Shown: positions 1-9,313 of the stretch, in pieces
Numbering within the stretch: position 1 is the stretch's first letter
Layout: every line of letters starts with the position of its first letter
NCBI GenBank assembly: GCA_029547145.1
Contig: JAKPPV010000026.1
Span: 1 to 64,000 of the forward strand
Source: Methanobacteriota archaeon
GTDB taxonomy: Archaea > Halobacteriota > Methanomicrobia > Methanomicrobiales > Methanospirillaceae
Length of the DNA stretch: 64,000 nucleotides
Direction of reading: 5' to 3'
The notes under the pieces: model-generated
Seen by the model: the letters and a program-made list of their open reading frames with translations, nothing else
Database searches by the model: none
What the model was told of the DNA's origin: nothing
Made by a program: the position numbers and the translations under genes

Positions 1-6
1 CCCCTC

Positions 7-1164
7 ATGGTTCCCCAACCCAGGGGCAGTACCTGCACCCAAGGTTCGTCTATTCGACCGAATCAATGCTACGCTCTGGCCGTCGGTGCCCTGGACCAGC
101 ATCTGAGTATCCCGATCCAGGGATCCCTGACCCAGACCACGGTCTTCCGTACGCTGGTGGGGATGACTGCGATGCAGCAGTCCATCCACACCATCAGTTC
201 CCTACTGGAACGGAGTCCGTGTGAAACCTCACTGCGGTACCATCTCGCCAAGCTCTCTATGGATGACCTGGAAGCCGTGAATTCGGCAATTCTGGCGCAC
301 GAGCTCTCCTCAGTCCTCAAACCAGGAAGAGCGTACACGTTTGCCATCGATTACACGAACGACCCATACTACGGGTCGGCTGTCCCGGAGAACGAGCAGT
401 ATGTCATCCGGAGCCAGCTGAAGAAATCGACCAACGACTTCTATTCGTATGTCACGGTCTACGCGATCACGCGAAATCGCCAGGTGACGCTGGCGGTGTA
501 TCCTGTCACGAAGGGTACCTCCAAGGTCGCATATATCACCCGGTGCCTTGAAGCGATCACGGCAGCCGGCCTGACAATCCAGGCACTCTGCCTGGACCGG
601 GAGTTCTACGCGTACGATGTCATCGAGTTCCTGATAACTGAGAACGTCCCGTGTATCATCCCGGTCAAGAAACAGAGCGTTGCGATGAAACAGCTCCTGA
701 ACGGGACACAATCCCGATTCGGGGACTATATCATGCATGGAAAGACACCGCTCAATCTGAAGATCGCGATCGCTGTGACGTACGCGAAAGGAAAACGAGA
801 GAAGCATGGAGTCGAGAATCTCGGGTATGTCGTCAACGGCGTCGACTGGAATCCTCAGAAGATCCACACCACGTACCGATCCCGGTTCGCGATCGAGTCG
901 TCGTACCGAATGCGCAACAAGGTGAAACCCAGAACGTCAACCCGCAACCCGGTGATCCGCTATCTCTTTGCCATTATCTCATTCCTGCTCAGAAACCTCT
1001 GGATGGCCGTTCTCTGGACCCGGTTTTCACCCATGAAACCCGGGCCGAGAACCATCGAGATGTGCGCGTTCCGGTTCGATCAGTTTCGGCTGATAATCTG
1101 GGAAGCGGTGCGATCGACCTTGAAGATCGTGCGAAACATCCCAGCACGCAGAAACCCGGGATAG
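7..1164 (+). CDS. ISH3-like DDE transposase
   Basis: Likely cut-and-paste transposase of the archaeal ISH3/IS4-like group. It reads as a DDE enzyme: the first Asp is in AIDYTNDPYYG (D115), the second in CLDREFYAYDVI (D197), and the Glu in a YRSRFAIESSYRMRN motif (E297), the Y-(2)-R-(3)-E-(6)-K signature typical of IS4-type enzymes. A hydrophobic helix follows (YLFAIISFLLRNLW). Length (385 aa) suits the family. The frame stays open to the window edge, so the true start may lie upstream, and the left terminal repeat is outside the window. I saw no clear right inverted repeat, so the element may be incomplete. Family assignment is from motif memory. Confidence 0.8.
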   Translation: MVPQPRGSTCTQGSSIRPNQCYALAVGALDQHLSIPIQGSLTQTTVFRTLVGMTAMQQSIHTISSLLERSPCETSLRYHLAKLSMDDLEAVNSAILAHELSSVLKPGRAYTFAIDYTNDPYYGSAVPENEQYVIRSQLKKSTNDFYSYVTVYAITRNRQVTLAVYPVTKGTSKVAYITRCLEAITAAGLTIQALCLDREFYAYDVIEFLITENVPCIIPVKKQSVAMKQLLNGTQSRFGDYIMHGKTPLNLKIAIAVTYAKGKREKHGVENLGYVVNGVDWNPQKIHTTYRSRFAIESSYRMRNKVKPRTSTRNPVIRYLFAIISFLLRNLWMAVLWTRFSPMKPGPRTIEMCAFRFDQFRLIIWEAVRSTLKIVRNIPARRNPG

Positions 1165-1862
1165 CCTAAGGAAACCTCGAGCGCGAACGAATGAAAAAGG
1201 GTACGGAGGGATATTAGCGAAGTACTGATCCTCGACCTCCGGATGACAGTACGAAGCGACGCCCGGATGGTATGGCAAAAAAGGTGACGGGGACCCCCTC
1301 GATCCACCGGAGAATCCCGGCGCGCTCCCGCGTTGGCGCCCCCGATCGATCCGGGTCGGGTTTTTGGGCCACACACTGGTCAACCCCCCAGCTCGTACGA
1401 AAATGATGGAAACGGGCCAGATCCCCCCGTTCTACCGATCGGAGCCATTACCCGGACCATTCCGCGAAATCCATCGGAAGGGACACCGGCAATCTACCAG
1501 GAGCTGGTTCGGTACGTCACGGGAACCCGGGACCACCCATCCCGGACACCACCAGCCAGAACTGCGAACGCCTGTCCGCGCTAATTGTCTGAGAATCGGT
1601 GCAATCCGCCGACCGGGGTCACATCCGGCAGAGCAGAGGTGGCGGTGGAAGTGCGCCGATCGCCTCCCGGATGCAATCCCGTTGCCTGGATCACGAGGGA
1701 CGAGATCTCCTGCAGCTACGTTCAGGTGCCCCCCCCCGTCCCTCCTTTCCGGGGATCGCATCCAGGAACCCGGTTTCTCTCCCTGCAGTGCCTCTCCGGG
1801 TCCAGGACCCCTGGCGCCATTCCGGCAAGTGCGCATCCGTCAAAAAGAGCGTCGGCACCGTT
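1165..1862. other. Non-coding stretch after the transposase
   Basis: About 700 bases with no recognisable gene. Several reading frames are open because of the high GC content, but their translations are Pro/Arg/Gly-rich, resemble no family and overlap one another in opposite directions. An A-rich patch near 1189-1200 could belong to the end of the insertion element. No tRNA fragment or terminal repeat could be recognised that would define an insertion boundary. Confidence 0.5.
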
Positions 1863-1879
1863 CCCCCGTGAAACGGGGG
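1863..1879 (-). terminator. GC-rich hairpin just 3' of tRNA-Leu
   Basis: A perfect 7-bp inverted repeat with a three-base loop (CCCCCGT, GAA, ACGGGGG) begins 14 bases beyond the 3' end of the tRNA on the minus strand. No T-run follows, so a role as terminator or processing barrier is only inferred. A hairpin of the same geometry lies at 33142-33158. Confidence 0.4.
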
Positions 1880-1892
1880 TCGGGCAACGGTA

Positions 1893-1975
1893 TGCGGGGG
1901 AAGGGATTCGAACCCCTGAACTCCTTCAAGAGGCGCTCTTGAGGCGCCCGCCGTTGGCCGCTTGGCTACCCCCGC
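1893..1975 (-). tRNA. tRNA-Leu (anticodon CAA)
   Basis: 83-nt class II tRNA read on the minus strand. The acceptor stem GCGGGGG pairs with CCCCCGC, followed by discriminator A. The anticodon stem GGCGC/GCGCC encloses a 7-base loop CTCAAGA, giving anticodon CAA (codon UUG). A long variable arm and a T-arm with GGGG-TTCGAAT-CCCT follow, as expected for Leu. CCA is not encoded. No intron is seen. It lies between the transposase region and the polymerase gene and has its own TATA-like box about 30 bases upstream. Confidence 0.95.
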
Positions 1976-2000
1976 GCGGATCATGGTTCGGTCTTCGATG

Positions 2001-2008
2001 GTATAAAG
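2001..2008 (-). promoter_or_regulatory. TATA box for tRNA-Leu
   Basis: On the minus strand the sequence reads CTTTATAC, centred about 29 bases upstream of the tRNA 5' end, the usual place for an archaeal TATA box. It lies just before the end of the polymerase gene upstream. Confidence 0.6.
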
Positions 2009-2016
2009 TCGTAGTC

Positions 2017-5000
2017 CTAGATGAAGTCGGCAAGTCCGAGCTGTTCGATGCGGGGCTGGCCGAAGGTCGACTCGATCGCCAGGTCCAGCACCTCGATCCG
2101 CTGCCGGGTATACTCAGTCACCCGGTACTCCCGGCATATACGGCGTGACATCTCCAGGTACTTCTTCACCGAGGACTCGTGCACGGTCTGGATCACCGCC
2201 TGCCCGCAGTTCGTGCACTTTCCGCCCAGCGGCATCCTCCGGAACTTCGCCGAGCACCGTGTGCAGCGGAACTTCTGCTTGGAGAAGGCGGAGAGGTTGC
2301 CCATCAGGTCCCGAATGAAATGGGTGTTCAGCACCCGTTCCGCGACATCGTCCTGGTCGACCGCTCGGATCCGGCGTGCGAGGGCGAGTTCCGCCTCGAG
2401 TTTCTCAACCATCGTCTCGAGCGTGGTATAGGTCGATTCGAGCGGTCCCTGGGAGATGTCGGAGGTGTCGTGGGTGAACCGGAAGCCCTCGAGCTGCGCC
2501 GGTGTCCCGAGACGCCGCTCCACCCGGTCGATCAGGTGATCGAGGTCCTTCGGGTGCCGGTACTCAAGCGCTGCCAGGTAGAGCTCGACGGGATACCCGC
2601 TTCCGATGTCGACGTTCAGCGACTCCTTGTCGATCTCCCTCGGGTCGAGACGGGTCGTCAGGACGAGCGGGGCGTCCATGGAGCCCCCTCTCGTCTCCGG
2701 GAGGAACCGGCGGGAGAAGTTCAACAAGCCATCGAGGAGGAGCATCACGCAGTCCTCGTCGCCGTCACACTGGCCCGTGAAGATTCCGTTGGCGAGCACC
2801 GAGTGGTCCTCGGCAACGGTGAGGCAGTAGACCCGGTCATCGGGGCACGGTACCCGCTCGATCCGTGCCACCCGGTCCGCGATCACAACGGGCCCGGTGG
2901 GCGCCGGCAGCGGGTCCCCGACGCGGACCTCCACCGCGCGAAGACGCCGGACCCGGTCCTCCTCGAGCACGAGCATCGCGTGGTCCTCCGTAACCGCGAG
3001 CGACCGTCCCTGCACCGTTTCGATCCGGAGGAGTGTATCCGGTGCCTGATGGATCGAGACCGCCGTGATCCGCCGTACGCGCTGGCGTCCATTCTGGTCG
3101 ATCGCCCTGGTCATGAACGGGCGCACGGGGTCCGACCAGAAGGTGCCCCTGTGGTCGAGATCGGCCCGGGTAAGGTCGAACTGCTCGATGACGAAGTCGC
3201 GGACCGGCACGCGGCGCCAGGCGCCCGAATGGTCCCGGACCTCGATCTCGGTCCCGCCGAAGAAGCAGTTGCGCCGTTTCGCCGCGTGGAAGAACGGGTG
3301 GGCGTACCCGACGTTCGCCCTCGTGAAACCGAGAAGGCGGCAGAGGACGCCGGCGGAGGTGTGCGGGGCAAGTCCGATGAGGAGCCGACCGACGAGATCG
3401 CCGGGTTCGTTGGCCCGGTAGTACGGGGAAAGACCGTAGACGTGCTCGAGCTCCTCGTCGACGAAGTGCGCGACCCGCACCAGCCACTCCCCACACTTCT
3501 CCGACACCAGGATGTCCTGGGGCTTCAGTTCGATCACCTGGTCGGGCCTCTCGAGCGGTCGTCCGTCGATGTCCACGGGATATCCCAGGGTTGCCAGGAC
3601 CGATGGCTCGACCCCAATCTCATTTGGCCGGACATGGGTCACCGGGAGGTCGATCATGTCGTACCGGACGGTGCCGTCCTTGAAGACGTAGAGCCCGGCT
3701 TTTGCCCGGAGGATGCCCTTTGCCAGGTCCTCTGCCACCTTCTCCCGGGAGATCATCCCCTTGACCCCCTTGACCATCGTCACCTGACCGGCCCGCAGCC
3801 CGCACCGTTCCATCGCGGCAGCGAACTCGTCCCGGATGTTGATCGACACCTTCTGCGAACAGGCGGCGGGCGTCCCGCAGGCAGGGCAGACCGCTCCCTC
3901 GACCGACCGGTTGCACCGGGGACAGCGGAAGACGGGCTCGGTGTGAGCGCCGCATTCGCACCGGTTCCTGAACGTCACCGCACCGCAGGCGGGACATCGC
4001 CGTTCCCCCATCTCTGCGGTGATCAGACCTCCGTCCATGTTGGGTCGCGCGGCGTACGATGTGGCCTCCTGGATCGAACGGCGGGAACCGCCCGCATCGC
4101 CAACGGGGAAGAGGGCATGGGGTGGGGGCTTCATCTCCCGGGGTTTTGACTTGCCGGGCCGCCCCATCCGTCCGCCGATGCGGGTGCCTCCCCGAGCCCG
4201 CAACTTCATCCCCGAGAGGTGCTGGAGGAGGGCGAGGGTGTCATGGCACGGCGCGTCGTCCCAGGCAGGTCTGAGCTGCAGACCGAGGTCGAGTCCGAGA
4301 CAGGCGAGCAGGATCAGGCAGGGTTCGATCACCACCTCCCCGTTGCGGACCCGGTGGAGAACGAGCGCCTCCTCCAGGGTCTGTTTCATCCGGGGGGTGT
4401 CAGGAAGATGGAGGGCCATCCCTTCGAGCCGACCGTTCGCCGAGATCCATTCGGCGAGCACCCTGACCTGCTCCGGGAGGAGATCGTCGAGAAACGGCTG
4501 GAACGAGGGGTGCAGGTACCCTCCCGCGAGGGCGTACCCGATCGCCTCGATCTCGTCGGTCGGCGGATCCGCTTCGTGCTCCTGCCGCCACCACTCGTCG
4601 CAGTACCCGACGGGGACCAGCACATGGTTGTTCTCCAGGAACTCCCCGTAGGAGATCAGGATCTCACCGACATCCAGGATCGAGACCACCTCGGGCCGAA
4701 GCCGGAGCGCTTCTTCGAGGGTGTCGATCCGGACGACGTCCCCGTCCCGGAGCAGCACCGTCGGCCCCTCGATCGTGTCCACGGGCACGATCCCTGCCGC
4801 CTTCCCCGGTCGTTCCACCTTCATCTGGGTGCCGACCGCGAGGAAGTCGTCCAGGATATGCATGGTTGCCGGGTTGAGCCCCGCCGCGGCGAATCCTGTG
4901 TTGCGCGACCGACCGTACCGGAGCCGGAACCCACCTGTCCTCATCGGGTGGGAGAAGACCGGTCGGCCGGCGATCAGGTCCCGGAGGTACTTGTCCCGGG

Positions 5001-5874
5001 GTTTCACCCCGACTTCGTCGTCGGAGGTTCTGGATGCACCGCTGATCAGGCGCTCGAGCCAGTCCCACCCCTCCATCCTCATCGTGCGCACGTGCTTCTG
5101 CACCTTGGGGGCCTTCAGCGCGACGCCCTCGGCGATCACGAGGGCCATTCCACCCCTGACCGTATTCGTCTCCACGCGTTCGAGGTTCCGGTACCCCGAG
5201 ACCTCCTGCTGCTCGGTCGGTTCGCCGTCGATGCAGACCGGGCAGTTCTGGATGATCAGCCGGATCTCGTTCTCCCCCGGGAGGTACTGGAGGCTCATGA
5301 TCGAGTTGTACTGCCGGATCTCCTCCACGTACCGCTCGACCTCTTCGGGGCGCGGGATGTAGCGGTTGATCCCGAGGGCCTGGCGGACGTAGTCACCGAC
5401 CAGGACGGAGAGGGCCTGCGCAGTCCCCCCGGCGGAGCGGATCGGGCCGGCGTAGTAGATCTTCAGGTACTCGGTGCCGTCGTCGTTCCGCCCGATACCG
5501 ACCTTCCCGATCCCCTCCGTCGGCGCGGACACCACCCCTTCGGTCAGGAGCGCCATCGCTGTCCGGATTGCGTGGTCGAGGATCTCCTCCCTCGTCGTCT
5601 CCCCGAACCTGCGCGCGACGAAGTCGTCGCCGATCCTGAGGGCAGCCTCCTCGCGCGACATCTGCCCCTCGAGTTCTCTGATCCGGGCCGCCACGCCCCG
5701 GATACCGAGTAACGCCTCCACGCGGTCGGCGAGGTCGTTCGCGATCGGAATCTCGACCTCTGTCGTGGGATCGAGCCCGCGTCTCCGGGCCTCGCTGGCG
5801 ATCCCGATCGCATCGGCGAGCTGGGCCTGGAGCCCCTCCAGGTATGCCTCCATCGAGGGAGAGACCTCGGTCAT
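2017..5874 (-). CDS. polC: DNA polymerase D large subunit DP2 (intein-containing)
   Basis: Catalytic subunit of the euryarchaeal replicative polymerase PolD, which works with the small exonuclease subunit DP1 (not in this window). The precursor has 1285 aa; removing the 166-aa intein (residues 870-1035) leaves 1119, normal for DP2. The conserved catalytic motif NCDGDEDC, with its two metal-binding Asp, is split by the intein after the Asn of KRRN. Cys-rich zinc modules are visible before the intein (CPACG, CECG, CPRC, CPACG) and near the C-terminus (CTRC, CTNCG). The start ATG is followed by the family-like N-terminus [12 protein letters not shown]. The helicase gene ends only 24 bases upstream, so it probably belongs to the same transcript. 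Confidence 0.97.
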   Translation of the reverse strand: MTEVSPSMEAYLEGLQAQLADAIGIASEARRRGLDPTTEVEIPIANDLADRVEALLGIRGVAARIRELEGQMSREEAALRIGDDFVARRFGETTREEILDHAIRTAMALLTEGVVSAPTEGIGKVGIGRNDDGTEYLKIYYAGPIRSAGGTAQALSVLVGDYVRQALGINRYIPRPEEVERYVEEIRQYNSIMSLQYLPGENEIRLIIQNCPVCIDGEPTEQQEVSGYRNLERVETNTVRGGMALVIAEGVALKAPKVQKHVRTMRMEGWDWLERLISGASRTSDDEVGVKPRDKYLRDLIAGRPVFSHPMRTGGFRLRYGRSRNTGFAAAGLNPATMHILDDFLAVGTQMKVERPGKAAGIVPVDTIEGPTVLLRDGDVVRIDTLEEALRLRPEVVSILDVGEILISYGEFLENNHVLVPVGYCDEWWRQEHEADPPTDEIEAIGYALAGGYLHPSFQPFLDDLLPEQVRVLAEWISANGRLEGMALHLPDTPRMKQTLEEALVLHRVRNGEVVIEPCLILLACLGLDLGLQLRPAWDDAPCHDTLALLQHLSGMKLRARGGTRIGGRMGRPGKSKPREMKPPPHALFPVGDAGGSRRSIQEATSYAARPNMDGGLITAEMGERRCPACGAVTFRNRCECGAHTEPVFRCPRCNRSVEGAVCPACGTPAACSQKVSINIRDEFAAAMERCGLRAGQVTMVKGVKGMISREKVAEDLAKGILRAKAGLYVFKDGTVRYDMIDLPVTHVRPNEIGVEPSVLATLGYPVDIDGRPLERPDQVIELKPQDILVSEKCGEWLVRVAHFVDEELEHVYGLSPYYRANEPGDLVGRLLIGLAPHTSAGVLCRLLGFTRANVGYAHPFFHAAKRRNCFFGGTEIEVRDHSGAWRRVPVRDFVIEQFDLTRADLDHRGTFWSDPVRPFMTRAIDQNGRQRVRRITAVSIHQAPDTLLRIETVQGRSLAVTEDHAMLVLEEDRVRRLRAVEVRVGDPLPAPTGPVVIADRVARIERVPCPDDRVYCLTVAEDHSVLANGIFTGQCDGDEDCVMLLLDGLLNFSRRFLPETRGGSMDAPLVLTTRLDPREIDKESLNVDIGSGYPVELYLAALEYRHPKDLDHLIDRVERRLGTPAQLEGFRFTHDTSDISQGPLESTYTTLETMVEKLEAELALARRIRAVDQDDVAERVLNTHFIRDLMGNLSAFSKQKFRCTRCSAKFRRMPLGGKCTNCGQAVIQTVHESSVKKYLEMSRRICREYRVTEYTRQRIEVLDLAIESTFGQPRIEQLGLADFI
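2770..3267 (-). other. PolII-type mini-intein
   Basis: Self-splicing insert of 166 aa inside DP2. It begins with Cys ([10 protein letters not shown], block A). A block B motif with a T-x-x-H core follows ([12 protein letters not shown]), and it ends in block F/G ([16 protein letters not shown]) before the +1 Cys of CDGDED. No LAGLIDADG homing endonuclease fits in this length, so it is a mini-intein. The last residue is Gln instead of Asn and the penultimate residue is Gly instead of His. From memory, the Pyrococcus abyssi PolII intein at the same site also ends in Gln, so splicing is plausible. DP2 would be non-functional unless spliced. Confidence 0.9.
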
Positions 5875-5898
5875 CGGATCATGATGGGCGGTCCGGCC

Positions 5899-8136
5899 TT
5901 ATCCGGTTGTTGCCGATCGGAGCAAGGACTCCAGGACGAGCGCCGTCCCCCGTTTGTCGAGCGGCTGGTTACCGTTACCGCACCGCGGTGAGTAGATGCA
6001 GGACGGACATCCTGACTCGCACGGACAGCTCCGGACCAGTTCGAGGGCCGTTGCGACGACCTCCGGGAGCAGGCCTGCCGTCATCCGGGCCAGTCCCGTA
6101 CCGCCCGTCAGGCTGTCGTAGATGCAGATGACCGGAAGCCCGTCCCCGTTCTGCCCCTGTAGCGGGAAACGGAGGGAGGAAAAGCCACCGACATCGTTCC
6201 GATCGCAGAGGAGGTGAACGGGAAGGACCCCGATCAGGGCATGTTCTGCACCGTGGAGGGCGCCTGCAGGATCCATCCCCCCGTCCGAGAGTGCCGTGAC
6301 GAGCCCCGGGTCGATCGTCCACCAGCAGCCGATCGTCTCGAACGAGAGGGGTGGAAGGTCGAGGGGGTGGACCGCGACCGTCTCTCCGTACCGGTGGATC
6401 CGATACCCCGGGAACTCCTGGACCACCATCACCTCACCCGTGCAGACGACGAGGTCCCCGAACACCCGTTGGTCGTCGACCGTTCCGGGAGTGATCGTGG
6501 TCGTGCGGACCGGTTGGGTCTGGTAATCGGCCTGGACGGGCTCCGCGGTGCAGGATCGTGCTTCGAGGTCCATCGATGTCACGCGGTAGGTCTCACCCTG
6601 GTGGAGGAGGATCGCGCCCGGGTGGGCTTCCCGGTAGGCCTGCCCGCGGTCCATGGTCTCGAGGAGTCTCCCCCCGGCGTTCACCGTGAAGCGGTCGTCG
6701 TCGATCCCGGAGAGGTCCACGGCATCCACCGCCCGGCCCCTGCCCGAGTAGATGTACCCCCGGGGGGTCTTACGGAGGAGGAGGTGCTCCGAGAGGGGTT
6801 CAAGGAGCGGGAGATAACCATCTCCAAAGAGGTCCCGGTCGGGATCGGTGAGCGGGAGCTCGGCAGCGGCGCAGAGCAGGTGACCGGCGAGCACCGCCGG
6901 GTTCGAGGGGTCGAGACCGGCATGTTCGTGCGGTCGCCCGAAGAATTCCTGCGGATGGGCCATGTAGTACTGGTCGAGCGGACCTTCATTCGCCACGAGT
7001 ACCGTGAGCGCGGGCTCACCTCCCCTCCCTGCACGCCCCGCCTGCTGCCAGGTGGCAGAGATCGAGCCCGGATACCCGGCGATCACCACGGCATCGAGCC
7101 CCCCAATGTCGATCCCCAGTTCGAGCGCGTTCGTGGTCACCACTCCCTTCAGGCGCCCCTCCTTGAGTCCCCGTTCGATCGCACGCCGCTCCTCGGGAAG
7201 GTAGCCTGCCCGGTATGTCGCAACCAGTCCGGGGTCGTCGAGTTCTTCGCGGGCCCAGGTCGCGAGGAGCTCGGCGGTCTTCCTTGAAGGTGCGAAGCAG
7301 AGGGTCTGCAGACCAGCGTCCATGCAGTCAAGGAAGATGCGCTTTGTATCCGAGAGCATGGCGCCTCCCCCGGCCCGTGGGTTGAACAGGACGAACCTGC
7401 GGGGGCCCTGGGGCGCCCCGCTCTGCTCGATCGGTGTGGTCCGCCGCCCGGTCAGGACTTCGGCGAACTCCCGGGGGTTCGCGAGCGTCGCGGTCGACAG
7501 GATAAAGAGCGGATCGCTCCCGTGGTGCCGGCAGACCCGCCGCAGACGTCGGATGAGCAGGGCGACGTGTGCACCAAAGATCCCCCGGTACCGGTGCGCC
7601 TCGTCGATGACGATCACGCAAAGCCCACTGATGAACCGATGCCATTTTCCATGCCAGGGGAGCACGTGGTGAAGTTCGTACGGGTTTGAGAGCACGATCC
7701 TCGACCGGTTCCGGATGCCCGGTCTCGCCTGGGATGGCGTATCCCCGTCGTAGACGGCGGGATATATCGGGATGCCGCTCGCTTGCTCGATCCCCCGCAG
7801 GGTCCGGAGCTGATCGTTGGCGAGTGCCTTGGTCGGGTACAGATAGAGTGCGGTGGCATCCGTCTCCGTCTCCAGCCGTTCCAGCACGGGCAGTGTGAAC
7901 GCGAGGGTCTTGCCCGATGCGGTCGGTGTGGAGATCACGACATCGCGTCCCCTGCGAACCTCCTCGAGCACCTCGACCTGGTGTGTGTAGAGGTGGATAC
8001 CCTCCTGTTCGAGCCAGGCGGCGAGGTGGGGAGGCGGGGGGGACCGTGGCACGGCATACGAGGCCCTGGTTCCCGGAATGGCCTGGACGTGGGCGACGCC
8101 CGGTGCTCCGATCGCGAGTCCGACCCTACGCCGCAT
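5899..8136 (-). CDS. DEAH-box helicase with C-terminal DUF1998/MZB domain (MrfA/YprA-like)
   Basis: Superfamily 2 DNA helicase of the YprA/MrfA/Hrq1 group (745 aa). It shows a Walker A motif STPTASGKT (residues 69-77), a DEAH box VIDEAHRYRG (178-181) and the helicase C motifs GIDIGGLDAVVIAGYPG and QQAGRAGRGG. The C-terminal four-Cys module CPCESGCPSC...RCGNGNQ is the signature of the DUF1998 (MZB) domain. The start at 8136 lies inside the end of the exonuclease gene (11-base overlap). A longer frame exists upstream but is only the shadow of that gene. In Bacillus subtilis the MrfA helicase works with exonuclease MrfB in mitomycin-lesion repair; the same role here is inference from the pairing. 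Confidence 0.9.
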   Translation of the reverse strand: MRRRVGLAIGAPGVAHVQAIPGTRASYAVPRSPPPPHLAAWLEQEGIHLYTHQVEVLEEVRRGRDVVISTPTASGKTLAFTLPVLERLETETDATALYLYPTKALANDQLRTLRGIEQASGIPIYPAVYDGDTPSQARPGIRNRSRIVLSNPYELHHVLPWHGKWHRFISGLCVIVIDEAHRYRGIFGAHVALLIRRLRRVCRHHGSDPLFILSTATLANPREFAEVLTGRRTTPIEQSGAPQGPRRFVLFNPRAGGGAMLSDTKRIFLDCMDAGLQTLCFAPSRKTAELLATWAREELDDPGLVATYRAGYLPEERRAIERGLKEGRLKGVVTTNALELGIDIGGLDAVVIAGYPGSISATWQQAGRAGRGGEPALTVLVANEGPLDQYYMAHPQEFFGRPHEHAGLDPSNPAVLAGHLLCAAAELPLTDPDRDLFGDGYLPLLEPLSEHLLLRKTPRGYIYSGRGRAVDAVDLSGIDDDRFTVNAGGRLLETMDRGQAYREAHPGAILLHQGETYRVTSMDLEARSCTAEPVQADYQTQPVRTTTITPGTVDDQRVFGDLVVCTGEVMVVQEFPGYRIHRYGETVAVHPLDLPPLSFETIGCWWTIDPGLVTALSDGGMDPAGALHGAEHALIGVLPVHLLCDRNDVGGFSSLRFPLQGQNGDGLPVICIYDSLTGGTGLARMTAGLLPEVVATALELVRSCPCESGCPSCIYSPRCGNGNQPLDKRGTALVLESLLRSATTG

Positions 8137-9313
8137 GGCAGACCTCGCGCAGGGCGGCAACGATCCGGACCATCGATACGAGGTCCTCGCGGTTGTGTCT
8201 GAGGATCGGCAGCAGGGGGCCCGGGTTGCCGGACCGCTGGAAGGCGGCATAGAACTCAGGAACCATCGCGGAAGGAAGGTCGTCCTCCCTGACGTGTCCG
8301 AGGACGCAGGACTCGATCGTCCCGAGACGACAGTTGGGAAGCCGATCCCGCCAGCACCGGCGCGCGAGGGGGAGGAGGTCCAGGTGGTGGGTGGGGCGGG
8401 GAGCTGGAAGACCGTAGAACGCAGCACGTTCGACGAGGTACGGGAGGTCGAAGGATCGCCCGTTGAAACTGATCAGGAGGCTCCTGTCTTCGATCTCCCG
8501 GAGGGCGGCATCGAGCGCCCCACACTCGAAGGCGAGGTCGGTGACCAGGTGCTGCTCGACCTCGACGTGCCCCGCGCGGAGCCATGCGAGCCCGAAGAGG
8601 ACCACCGGCCGTGAGAAGAGCCCCAGGGTCTCGAGGTCGAGGTAGAGATGGTCTGCCTCGGAGTACAGCTCTGTCGCCAGAAAGACCCCGGGGTGGGAAG
8701 GGCCGTGTCTCTCGATGCAGATCCGGGCAATATCGGTAGGACTGCCTTCCTCGAGCACCTCGAACACATCCCGCGCGGCGGGTCCGAACCGGCGGTTCCA
8801 GCAGAGTTCACCGATCACACCGTATCCCCGGCGCCGGAGACGGGTTTCAAGGGCTGGTCCGATACCGCGAACCAGGCGGAGATCCTGGTGGAGACGTTCG
8901 AGGGCGGCGCGGGGGGATGGTGCGGATGAGGGGGCCGGTTCCGAAGATCGGACGATCCAGGTCCCACCGAGCGCCCCCTCTTCCGCCTGCCCGCCGAATA
9001 CCTCCCCGAGGCCCGCTCCCTGGTGGAGATCGAGGAGGTGCCGAAGCAACTCTGTTGCCCGCTGGTAGTCGCTGGAGAAGATGTGACGGTCGATAAAACC
9101 GGAGCGGAAGATGTTGTCGTTCCTGATGACGGTGTACTCCCGCTGTCGGTCGATCGTCCCGGCGAGCCTTGCCGCGACCTTTCCGAAGGGTTCACTCACC
9201 ACCGGCACATGGAACCGTTTCGGGAGAATACGATGAAAGGTTCCGGTCGCGGTGCGAAAGTTGGTCAGGTATATTTTCGGAGAAACGAACGGACCTTCTC
9301 TGACTCGAGCCAT
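8126..9313 (-). CDS. DEDDh 3'-5' exonuclease, YprB/MrfB-like
   Basis: RNase H-fold exonuclease (up to 395 aa). Residues 148-170 form a helix-hairpin-helix (LRLVRGIGPALETRLRRRGY). The nuclease domain then starts at YLDLETLGL (D226, E228), with the second Asp in SFNGRSFDLPYL (D289) and the last motif HNREDLV (H373, D377), the DEDDh set of the YprB family. The first 130 residues are unassigned. The gene overlaps the upstream PAS gene by 49 bases if the ATG at 9313 is used. A downstream GTG start is possible because the first residues look weak. Translational coupling to the helicase suggests a two-enzyme repair unit. Confidence 0.85.
   Translation of the reverse strand: MARVREGPFVSPKIYLTNFRTATGTFHRILPKRFHVPVVSEPFGKVAARLAGTIDRQREYTVIRNDNIFRSGFIDRHIFSSDYQRATELLRHLLDLHQGAGLGEVFGGQAEEGALGGTWIVRSSEPAPSSAPSPRAALERLHQDLRLVRGIGPALETRLRRRGYGVIGELCWNRRFGPAARDVFEVLEEGSPTDIARICIERHGPSHPGVFLATELYSEADHLYLDLETLGLFSRPVVLFGLAWLRAGHVEVEQHLVTDLAFECGALDAALREIEDRSLLISFNGRSFDLPYLVERAAFYGLPAPRPTHHLDLLPLARRCWRDRLPNCRLGTIESCVLGHVREDDLPSAMVPEFYAAFQRSGNPGPLLPILRHNREDLVSMVRIVAALREVCHAA

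Noticed and set aside
1333-2148. Overlapping plus-strand frames around the tRNA
   Set aside because: They read through a tRNA gene and the hairpin, are Pro/Arg-rich and have no supporting motif.
2179-5712. Two long plus-strand frames opposite the DNA polymerase gene
   Set aside because: They mirror the polymerase codons on the other strand and run through the intein and zinc modules without any family signature.
8137-8427. 97-residue N-terminal extension of the helicase
   Set aside because: The extension overlaps the exonuclease active-site codons and is Ser/Pro/Arg-rich. The internal ATG at 8136 gives a family-like start.
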